A DNA stretch of 64,000 nt from Rusavskia elegans (taxonomy: Eukaryota > Ascomycota > Lecanoromycetes > Teloschistales > Teloschistaceae), in the NCBI GenBank assembly GCA_011316305.1, contig SAUG01000046.1:360861-424860 (forward strand), read 5' to 3'. Positions within the stretch are counted from its first letter, which is position 1, and every line of letters begins with the position of its first letter. The position numbers were made by a program, and so were the translations under genes. Shown one piece after another: positions 55,144 through 64,000 of this stretch. The notes beneath the pieces were generated by a model, which worked only from the letters and a program-made list of their open reading frames with translations, made no database searches and had not been told where the DNA came from.

Positions 55144-56974
55144 TGTGGTTGCAATGAGGTGGAATATAGGGCCGATACGGATGATAGTGAGCCCGCATCA
55201 TGCCGAAGACTGACACTAGATATCTCTTAGCAAAAAAGGAGTGGCTGCATGATTTGAAGGCTGGTCGGAGGTCTGGGAGGAAACAAATCAAGATGGTGGG
55301 AGACAACTGAATCCGTGTGGCTGGCCGCCGCTAGCAAAAGTCTTGGCGTGAGTACCTCACCTACCTTAACAAGCTTAGCTACGGCACCTCGGCAGTCTAC
55401 ATGAACACACACAAGCACAAAAGACATGTCGTTTCAATCCACAAGACTTCTTCCGGGCTCGCGTCGTAATCATCCAATCATGCTGCGAGTTGCTAGCGTC
55501 AAGCTGGAACATACATTTGTCCTCCGTTTCGCAGTGGATATAAGGTGCCGTTGAGCATACTGAAGGTCACGTTGTTCGAGATTGCAGACACGCAGCAGTC
55601 ATTGATTTAAGGTACTGACAAGCTGTACGACGCTCCAAAGTCAATTGAGACCAATCTTTGCTTGTTAGAGGTCATATCCTTTTTCATTCATATAGGTCCT
55701 AAGTACAGTCGGCGTCTCCGCTCGCGCACTTCAACTTCGGAGCCCACGCTTCTGTCCATTACTGTATGACTTTTTTCATATCTTCTTATTGTTAGTTCTC
55801 GGCCGATACGTAAGCAATCGGCACCGGCTTATCCAATTCGATCACATGTTCTCTCGATTACCACGAGGCGTTTCTTCGAGTGGAAGTCGAGGCGCCTATC
55901 AAGCAATGTTGGTTACTCTCCCGGACGCAGGAGCAGCCATACAGTCGAATAGTCGAATCGAGATGCCTCCAACCTCATTGACGACCATCTCCGAAGCAGA
56001 GTGCTTACAATACGCGAAGCACCAACGCCCTCGAGAAGATCCGGTGATTAGTGGAGGCGTTCCAAGCCGATCTAGCTTACTCGGTATCAGTCTGAGTCTT
56101 TGAGATGATCTCGATTTAATGAAAACTGCCTGCTATCTTGCTTCTTTCTTACTGGGTACCACGGAAAGGTTCCAGCGGCCGCTTGCTCGGGTAGGTCGGT
56201 ACCGAGGTCTTGGAATGGTACGCCCCACATGCAGCACTACAAGGGGGCTCAAGTAGTCTGGCAGTCTGAGGTGAAAAGTGCCTACAGGTGGCAGCACAAA
56301 GAGACGCGATGCATTAGACCCCGGCTCATCACGGCAACATTTAAGGAATTTGGGCGCAATAGTAGAGTATGGGAGAACGTCCATGATTGGTGTCTCTAGA
56401 AGGGACCCGGTATTTTCTCAAGTGGAGCAAGCGTGTACCTGTCATGTGGAATCCCGCAGTGATGGTCTGGGAAGTGAGTCGGTAGTCGTCCCCACTCGAC
56501 CTTGCTGGCAGGGAGGGAAAGGGTCGCCCACGTCAATCACTAGGCGTGGCCCGGCACCAGGGAAACTGTTACCAAATCCATGATCTGGAAATCCATGGAA
56601 ATGGTCTGGTGACTGAAGGTGCATGGTGGAGGTTAGCCCAAAGTCGGAGGGGGGGCTCGATGCCCAAATGGCAAAAGATGACAACATCTTCATGATCTCC
56701 AAGGCCAGCAACTTGTTTGGGATACCCATCAGAGTGACACCTGGCTTGCGGCCCGCCGGGAGTGTTCCGGCCGAGGAACGAGTGTACAAAAGCAGGTCCG
56801 ATCACCATCCATGACGCTTTCCGACAAGGTAGCTGTTCATCGGGATGTATCTAGAATGCCAGGGCGGAGCACAAAAAGTCGGCCTGCACGCGAGCTGCGA
56901 GCAGACTGCTCTTTGGATTTGCTTCACCTGCATCTGCTGCTGCGAAGTCATCCTTGTTTGCTTGTTGTTTGGAC
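55144..56974. other. Divergent intergenic region
   Basis: 1.8 kb between DUF3433 (-) and the dehydrogenase (+). Minus-strand frames at 56133-56384 and 56442-56789 contain runs that look protein-like (FHGFPDHGFGNSFPGAGPRL), but no splice model or domain supports them. Nothing else seen. Confidence 0.45.
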
Positions 56975-58270
56975 ATGACAGGTTCTCCCAAACCGATTGT
57001 CTTGCTGCTTGGCGAGGTTCTACATGCTACGAAAGAATGGGACGAATTGGCCGGGATCGCCGAGCTTCGGGTGAGCTCCCTGCAGCTTGTCCTTCCGACT
57101 GATTCAGCCCTGACCTTCCCGTCCTCTGTGACAAAAGAATCACTGACGTTGCCTATAGCAGCTCAACCATGGCAACAGAAAGCAATTCCTGAAAAATTGC
57201 CACTCAGGGGTCTATCGTGGCCTTCTGGCCATCTCCCGCACATACGACTCCGTCGAGGTACGAGTGCCGACCTCGCTGCACGAGCTGCAGCAGCCGGTAT
57301 GCCGAGCGAAGCCACTGACATCAATGACCACCTTGACAGCTCACTGGCCGCTTTGATCAAGAGCTGATCGATCTTCTGCCGCAAACTCTAAAATTCATCT
57401 CGCATAACGGCGCCGGCTACGATCAGATTGACGCAGAAGCGTGCGCCAATCGAGGTACGTCCCCATGACCCGGGTCAACCCATGCTCACCCACCTTTGGC
57501 TGATCGATCTCGTAGGGATATCGGTTTCGAATACTCCCGGCGCTGCCGATGCCTCCACTGCGAATACAGCTATCTACCTCCTCCTGGGGGCTTTGCGGCG
57601 AGCCCATGTCCCAGCGACAGCTCTGCGCGAAGGCCGATGGCGTGGCTCTATGGGTTTGGGCCACGATCCCGACGGCAAAACGATGGGCATTCTGGGAATG
57701 GGAGGTATCGGCTCAGCTTTTGCACTCCGAGCCGCGACTTTCGGCTTTGACATACAGTATCATAATCGCAACCCAGTCGTCCATCCATCCAGTAATCCGA
57801 CCAACGCCAGATACGTCAGCTTTGAAGAGCTTCTTCGTACCAGTGATGCTATCAGTATCCATCTGCCCCTGAATGATGCCACCAGAGGATTGATTGGTCG
57901 GAAAGAGTTTAGGAAGATGAAAGACGGTGTGGTGATTGTCAATACAGCCAGAGGAAAGATCATTGATGAAGAAGCGCTCGTTGAAGCTCTGGAGCGAGAC
58001 AAAATTTTTGCAGCAGGCTTGGATGTATTTGAGAAAGAGCCGGAGATCCATCCGGAGTTGATAAAGAGCGACAAGGTGGTATTGATGCCACATGTTGGGA
58101 CTTCGACGGTGGAAACACAGGTACAATATCAACTGGAATGACTTTGTGACTGACGTACTGACTGAGCGCAGCGCAAGATGGAACTACTGGTCATCGACAA
58201 TGTTCGTAATGCACTTCAACGAGGCTCTCTTCTCACGCCGGTCGTAGAAAGTAGAAAGAGTAGGCTGTAG
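56975..58270 (+). CDS. D-isomer-specific 2-hydroxyacid dehydrogenase (glyoxylate/hydroxypyruvate reductase type)
   Basis: Five exons (56975-57070, 57159-57257, 57340-57454, 57516-58120, 58172-58270) give 337 residues, typical of the family. The N-terminal substrate domain includes FISHNGAGYDQIDAEACANR and GISVSNTPGAADASTANTA. The Rossmann domain has GILGMGGIGSAFALRA (GxGxxG at 164-169). The catalytic triad is Arg249 (VNTARGKIID), Glu278 (DVFEKEPEIHPE) and His296 (LMPHVGTSTVET). It should reduce 2-oxo acids such as glyoxylate or hydroxypyruvate to D-2-hydroxy acids with NAD(P)H; cofactor preference is not settled. All junctions are GT-AG and in phase. No targeting signal is evident. Confidence 0.93.
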
Positions 58271-59096
58271 TGGTTCTCGATCCCACGAGATCACTGCAGG
58301 TGGGTCGCAGGGGAATTCAGATAATCATAGAATCTGGTGTAAGCACTCCTAAGCCTTTCACTGCTTGTCGTTTTCTTCTAGATGAACCCCTATTCTCAAC
58401 GTCTGGTGGTGAGCTTGACAACAAAGAAAGTCCAGAATTCGAGTAAGAACAAAGCATAACTTATCGGCCGTGATGAATATTGGTGTTGGATCGCCTCTTT
58501 ACCAGGTAATGGTGTCAGTCGAGCTTCCAGACGCTACTCCTATTGTCTGGCAAGCAGTCGAGGTAACGGATGCCATCTCTTTCTCTTATTGTCTGCCATG
58601 TATTCCGTCAGGTTTCAATGTATTGAACAGGCATCTTGTAGGCCCGGTTACATAGCACGATCTCATAGGACATCACCCAGTGGTGGCAAATATCAACATC
58701 TTCCTGTTCCCGTCTGTCTACATTCAACACATATTCAAATCAACATTCTCTTCCCAACAGATTCCACAATCACAAGATGAAATTAGGACGTACTAGCGTT
58801 GAAAGTTCTTCTATTTCGTCACTTACTTTGCCGTTGTTTTCCTTTCCCTCCTCTTCCACACATCAGACTCAAGAATCAATGTCAACCGTGACACGAATCT
58901 CTTCCTGACTCTATGACCCTGACTCTCTGACTGCAGAGCACATCTTCTGCATCACTACTGCCGAGTGCTCTTCCCATACGATTTCCATCCACTCTGCATC
59001 ACTTATCACGGCACCAAGAGGGATCCATCCTTTTGCTACTGGTAGACATCCAGTTCTTGTAAGTCCACCACCAAAGCTCTGCGGTTGATACTGACG
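58271..59096. other. Intergenic region
   Basis: 3' flank of the dehydrogenase and promoter/leader of the next plus-strand gene. The frame at 58470-58655 is unsupported. The last 250 bases are pyrimidine-rich. Confidence 0.5.
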
Positions 59097-61818
59097 ATGG
59101 AGTCAAGCAACATGTTGAACATCCTCGTCGCGGGCGCCACTCTCGCGGTATTGGCCATTCTCGCGGCTTTCAACCCCGGCAATGTGCTACAGACTATCGC
59201 TGCTGGTGTCGAGCACACCTTCTCGCCCGGCGCGGCTTGGGAAAATCCAATTACCAAGACCAGCTTTATTGATCTCGCTGATGCTTGGGTTGCTCTGTTC
59301 GCGGACCATGTCTGGCCTGCTCTTATCCCAGGATCGACTGGAACTGGTCGGCCCTACGTGGTTGACTTGTCGAATTTGGCTAACCTGACCGAACTCAACA
59401 CGGTCAACATGTCAGACCCATTGGTGTATGTGCAGATGCTACGTGAATCCATGACTTGGGTTGATCGTGAACCATTCACGGAGGCCCAAGTCATCCGTGG
59501 GATCTTATTGATAATTCTGACATTGTCCATCCTTATCATTACTGGAACTATGTTCATCCGGTCTGATTCTGCCAGGCTCGATGCCACGGTCTCTGGGCTT
59601 CGGGATGTCACTTCACGGAACGCCCCTGCCCTTGGATTTCTCGAGAGGCTCTGCAACATGACCAACGCAAACGAATTGAAGACGATACGAGAGCCTTTGA
59701 GACAGCTCAGTACAGAAATACGTATGGCTGGTCAGACTCCTTACCTTCCTAGCCTCAGTAAGTTACATCTTTGTGCCTGGTCAAACCGAGCGAATCCAAA
59801 AGCTAATCAGCGAGCTAGCCGCACATATCGACTTTGTCCTCCATACTATCGACTCGGCAAACGATCGATACAACGCGTCCGTCGAGGCGAAACAGTTGCT
59901 TGAGGCTAAGACAGTGGAACTTAACAAGACCCTTGCCAAGTACGATGAGCTTCTTGTCGTATGCGACAATCTACGTGTACAGCTTAGCCAAAAGATACAA
60001 GAACTCGAGAACGATGATCGTAAGGCCAGGGAGAGCGTGACCTCACGTAAAGAACTGCAGAATGCATTGTACGCGAAGATTGTGGATTACGACAAGCTTG
60101 ATGGGAAACTCGGCACGTTCAAGGGGGCACTCCTAAACAGCAATGCCGAGAACTGCAATTTGCGAAATTCACTTCAGGAGAAGACCAAAGGCTATGACGC
60201 TGTCGTCAAGCAGCTGGAACAAGCGAACACCAAGTGCAACGACCTCGACACCGCGTTGTCAAACGTCCAAGGGGATCTACAGGGAGCAAACGATCGATGC
60301 GGAGATCTCGAGGTCGCATTGAAGACGGCCAATGATCGCTGGGATGCATTTTCTCGTGGTCCCAGTGGCATTGAAGGTATGCTCACCATTTGGATCCCTC
60401 GCTTTCATCTGCTAACACTCTTCCGAGATGCCTTCAACACAGCCCTTCCTGGACCTGTCGATGGCGAATTGGAAGGCCTGCGTGAGAATGCTGGTGATGC
60501 CACCAGCCTCCGCAAGCCCAATCACTCCTCTGGATCTGCAATTGCTCCTTCCACGGCTGGGTTGAACCCGGCGGCGCAAGACTTTGAACCGGTATGCCAC
60601 TCTCAATTCATGCACTCTAATAACCCTGAATGGCGCTCTGAAGAGCAAGCAAAAGAGGTTCACGATCAGTTAATAGCCCTACAGCTTGCACAGCTCTTTG
60701 GCCAATTCCCTGCCCATGCCAGCCGGTCCTCACCCGCCATGACAAGGCGAAACTCCATGGGTTCGGTCTCGCCAGCAAGTGGATTTGCAGCTCCAGGCTT
60801 TGGGACCTTTGCAGCCAGATCATCGGCGTTCAACCAAGCGCAAAACACGTCTCTTCCAAGCAACGGAGCGTCAGCGTCTTCTCCTCAGCATGCGCCGTTG
60901 GCTCCGAAGCCAGGACCCTCCTTGGACACAAACGGTCTGGCGAATATGATCAATAGCGACGGGCGGACCAACCAACCATCGTCGTCCGTATCAAAACCTC
61001 CGGCACCTGCTAACAATGACTCGGCATTTTCACCACACGACAAAAACCCTACACCGGTGCCTGATTCAACAACGGCGGGCCCCGAAGCTGGATTTGGCAA
61101 CGCCATGGATACCAACGCTGGTCCGACTCCGGAGCAACGTCCTGGCGTACCACCAGCTGAAGGTACTACCGATTCCACCGCAAAACCCACTTCCGCCCCG
61201 CAAGGGACTGACTCCTCGACTCCTGGACCGGTTCACCCTCGGGGTCGTTCAGCGACTCGATCCAACCCATCGAACACCGGAGCCCGATCTCCCACTCCAA
61301 CGAACGTTTCGCGTCTAGGTGATCGTCCCCCTGTATCCCCTAAAGCTCCCCCTCCCGATCGTTCCCGCGGATCGCCAATCCGCAGCACCACCGGATGCGT
61401 GTTTGAGGCTGCGAGGAAGAAGATGGCGGATGGACACAACGGGACTGCCATAGATGGCCCGGGAGATGCGCCTGCAACCTATCAAGGTGGATACAATCCC
61501 CAACCCAGACGTGGAGGTGGCCGCGGATCCGCACCCTTTTATCGAGGCGGCGACTTCAATCAGGGCGGATACTCTCACCAGTCTGAGTTTGGACGTGGCC
61601 GCGGATCATGCGCACCTTCTGATCGAGGTCGGGACTCGCATCATGGTCGGCGAGGTTTCCATCACCATCGAGGTCGGGACTTGGATCCTCGCGGTCAAGG
61701 CTCCAATCATAATCGAGGTGGCATCGGCGGGAATGGGGAATTGTCGGCTTTTATGCAGGATTTACTCAAGAAGGGCAAGGCGGGCACGTTACCGGGATCG
61801 GGTCCAGCTTCTTCGTGA
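59097..61818 (+). CDS. Membrane-anchored coiled-coil protein with C-terminal RGG tail
   Basis: Three exons (59097-59757, 59819-60376, 60428-61818) give 869 residues. Two hydrophobic segments lie at about 7-27 (LNILVAGATLAVLAILAAF) and 140-160 (RGILLIILTLSILIITGTMF). A ~150-residue coiled coil follows at about 220-410 (AKYDELLVVCDNLRVQLSQK; VVKQLEQANTKCNDLDTALS). Then comes a long Ser/Pro/Ala-rich disordered region. The end is Arg/Gly-rich, with GGGRGSAPFYRGGDFNQGG and GRGRGSC-type repeats, as in RNA-binding RGG boxes. Intron 1 ends at CGAGCTAG, the only acceptor that keeps frame. Intron 2 is 51 bases, stop-free and a multiple of three. I do not recognise the family; association of RNA with a membrane is only suggested by the architecture. 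Confidence 0.75.
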
Positions 61819-63365
61819 CTGTGCTGATGCCGTTGACCTTGTTCGTGGAATACTGTAAGTTGGTGGTCCTCGCCGCTGTCATGTTACTCGGAGCTGACGA
61901 GATTCAGACCCCAGCATACCATTGATACCGCCGCTGTCTGCTCGAACTTTACATCACCGCCTGATCTCACTATCGTTCGAAATTTCTCTGTTGCTTGGGT
62001 ATGCGTGCTCGATCGTTATCACTCCGCTCAAATCAACTCGACTTAATTCATTCATCGACGACCTTCACACCGAACCACCTGCCTCCTCTCCAAAAGGGAA
62101 ATCCAAATCCTCTGTCCTCACCACCACCAACCACCACCAACTCCACCTCTCCTCTTCTAAAATTTCCCCTGTGCCCAAGGTCATCCCGGGATATAAACCC
62201 AGGGACCTGTTTTTTACTGATTTTCATGCGATGTTGTCAAGGCTTTTGTGTTATTGTGGATTTGAAATGGACTTGCGACTGTGCGACTGCGGATTTTGTT
62301 ACTGCGTTGTTGTGATTGTATAGGTATGGAGGTTTTTTCCCAAGAGTAAATGGGAATCGTATTCGATCTGAGGAAATTGAATTGAGGAGAGAAATGGATT
62401 CAGTGGTTTACAATATGATAGATTTCTTTTTCTACGACCGCCTATCATTACCTCCACTACTTCTTTACCTCTATTCCTATCCCTTATCTTCTCGTACCTC
62501 TCACCCTCAACCTCTCCCCTTCATATAACGACATCTTCTCTCCCTTCACCATGGCACATACAACTCTTTCTCCCCATTTAACTTAACCTATCCTTACCCA
62601 ACCTAACCAGTAAATCCTCTGCCCATCGGCATAAACATCTTCCGCCCTACGACTCAATTACTGCCTAACTACTTTACGCCCTCGCTTTCCACTCCTCTTT
62701 TGCTGATTAGTATACGCCCTACAGCGTTTATATCTCGACATTCTGGGCGGTGGAGCGGTGTCATAAAGGGAGTAAAATTGTAGTACAGGCTACGCTGTTC
62801 CTTTTCTTTTGGGTTTATGTGTATGTTTTGTTGTGGATGTGGTTCGGGAGATGAGTAGTTGATATATGCACTTTGCGTCACGGATATTAGCGAAGATGGA
62901 TTGAATGTTCTCGAACAGCGAGGTAAGTGCTATAGGGGAGTTTTGTTAGATTGTAGATAGGGTAGGCGTAGGCAGAATGGGATGTAGGCTATTGTACTGT
63001 TGTGGTTGCCGGCTGGGGATTCAAATAGGGAGGTAGTTAGTTAGCTGTTTGATTTGATGTTATTGGCCTTGAGGGGATGTAGGAGGTGTGGGGGGAAAGC
63101 TATTGTTCTTGGGGGACTTGAGGTAAGGAGAGGAGTGACGATTGTGAGGCGGGAATTATCCCTTCTTGTCAGCCCCTGAAATATGTAACACCAATGAACT
63201 TGACCTCCGCCCAACACATCGACATCAACCCACACAACCCTGAAGCCCGCGCCTTCCGGAACCCACACCAGATACATAATCCACGGAACGACTTGAGAGC
63301 CAGGCAATAGTAACAAGGCTATCAAAGATACATGTGAAACCTATAAGAAAAACAAAATTGAATAT
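61819..63365. other. Intergenic region
   Basis: 3' flank of the RGG-tail gene followed by ordinary non-coding sequence. Frames at 61922-62323 and 61995-62315 overlap in different frames and are unsupported. A T-rich tract at about 63340-63360 lies just downstream (minus strand) of the tRNA-like locus and fits a pol III terminator. Confidence 0.5.
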
Positions 63366-63533
63366 TACCCGGACCCGGATTCGAACGGGGAATCTTCAGC
63401 TTAGCAAGGTCAGCAGCCATCCATTTCGGGACCTGATCTTACCCTGCCTGGGCCATTGGGCACTGAATTGAGTAAGGGGAGCAACCCGACTGACTGAGTA
63501 TTGCGCTGACGCGTTACCATTACCCACCTGGGC
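63366..63533 (-). tRNA. tRNA-like pol III locus, isotype unassigned, long intron if real
   Basis: On the minus strand, GCCCAGG at 63533 can pair (with one A-C mismatch) with TCCGGGT ending at 63367, followed by A. An A-box-like TGGGTAATGGTAACGC follows the 5' end. A T-arm with CCCCG-TTCGAAT-CCGGG precedes the 3' end. GTCAGC and GCTGAC can form an anticodon-type stem around roughly 85 bases, which would include a long intron. A T-rich tract (TTTTGTTTTT) follows within 20 bases. D-stem pairing is poor and I cannot read an anticodon, so a tRNA pseudogene or tRNA-derived repeat head is an equal alternative. Confidence 0.4.
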
Positions 63534-64000
63534 TTCGTGGTTGAAGATCCAGCTGAGAGGATAAATAGGTTTCCTTTTCAGCAGTCTTGGCAATGAGCGT
63601 TGGGGAGATGGGCGTCGTGTGCTAAAGGAATGAGAGACGGACAATGTTGACTCGAAGAGATAATCGAGCAATTGGTGGAGTGAATGTAGTAGGGAAGCGG
63701 GCTCGTCATGCCAAAAATCAATCGCAATAAGGGGCGTACAGCAACCCATACCTCGAAAGGGAACATCGTTCTGACGATTGCTCAGGTATTATCATGCAGC
63801 TGCTAAGTCGAATAAAAGCGTAAGAGTAACTGATGGATAGCCTCGTAGGAACTAGGTTGTTATCGGGTTCGCAAGGGTCCCCGGTATGTCTGGCACCTCA
63901 CATTGCGAGTGATTTCTGACACAACGAGGCGGGTTCCTGCAAGACATAAATGTGCTTGTAGGCTCGGACAGTTTGGGGGGGGGGGGGGGGGGGGGGAGGT
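63534..64000. other. Terminal stretch ending in a poly-G run
   Basis: No gene. A run of 22 G lies at 63975-63996, four bases from the window end. Such long poly-G is unusual in fungal nuclear DNA and may be a sequencing or assembly artefact or a contig boundary. Confidence 0.6.

Noticed and set aside
56442..56789. Minus-strand 115-codon frame as a gene
   Set aside because: Some protein-like runs, but no ATG context, splice partner or domain; an antisense frame of similar length overlaps it.
9956..61818. Secondary-metabolite or effector gene cluster
   Set aside because: No polyketide synthase, peptide synthetase, terpene synthase or group of co-oriented tailoring enzymes; the genes are unrelated housekeeping and regulatory functions.
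63975..63996. Telomere
   Set aside because: Fungal telomeres are TTAGGG-type arrays; this is a G homopolymer only.

Overview
The window is nuclear DNA of a filamentous ascomycete (Pezizomycotina). Introns are short (about 48-80 bases), GT-AG, often with a CTAAC- or CTGAY-like branch site. The proteins include Zn2Cys6 and fungal C2H2 regulators, an Atg29, a HeLo-domain protein, a GPI-anchored mucin-like wall protein and a CBM18-glyoxal oxidase. One large block shows the CpA-to-TpA signature of repeat-induced point mutation (RIP). The class cannot be fixed from sequence alone.

Layout. Bases 1 to about 7,620 are an AT-rich, gene-free island almost without CpA/TpG. It holds a fold-back element (1014-1670) and a tRNA-derived SINE with a poly(A) tail and a 14-base target duplication (3388-3852). 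At the island's edge lies a truncated gene (7659-8075), then a poor region with a diverged duplication. From 9,950 on it is ordinary gene-bearing euchromatin. In order: a GPI-anchored repeat protein (-), a long gene-free stretch, an unknown protein (+), the cell-wall-integrity MAP kinase kinase (-), a coiled-coil protein (-), a seven-exon Zn2Cys6 regulator (-), MITE copy 1, a damaged alpha/beta hydrolase (+), PAM18 (-) and RLP24 (+) head to head, a Par32-like protein (-), a second Zn2Cys6 regulator (+), a small gene remnant (-), a C2H2 regulator (+), ATG29 (-), MITE copy 2, YAE1 (+), two uncharacterised proteins, a HeLo protein (-), SCO1 (+), a chitin-binding glyoxal oxidase (-), a DUF3433 membrane protein (-), a D-2-hydroxyacid dehydrogenase (+), a membrane/coiled-coil/RGG protein (+), a tRNA-like pol III locus (-) and a 22-base poly-G run.

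Function. I see no operon-like or biosynthetic cluster. The genes are mostly independent housekeeping functions: mitochondrial import (Pam18), cytochrome oxidase copper delivery (Sco1), 60S ribosome biogenesis (Rlp24), Fe-S/Rli1 maturation (Yae1), autophagy (Atg29) and cell-wall signalling (Mkk). Three genes relate to the wall or outside of the cell (GPI protein, CBM18-glyoxal oxidase, MKK).

I worked out exon structures by hand from reading frame, splice consensus and remembered family consensus. Most models close in frame. Exceptions are stated: the hydrolase has no start and a phase break, the 40-43 kb protein has an unresolved N-terminus, and the 30.6 kb fragment is incomplete. I found no convincing undescribed multi-gene system. 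The most interesting items are the SINE that escaped RIP inside RIP-degraded DNA, the MITE family that appears to have multiplied after being mutated, a 10-base microexon in ATG29, a frame-preserving intron inside a zinc cluster, and a membrane protein with an RGG tail.
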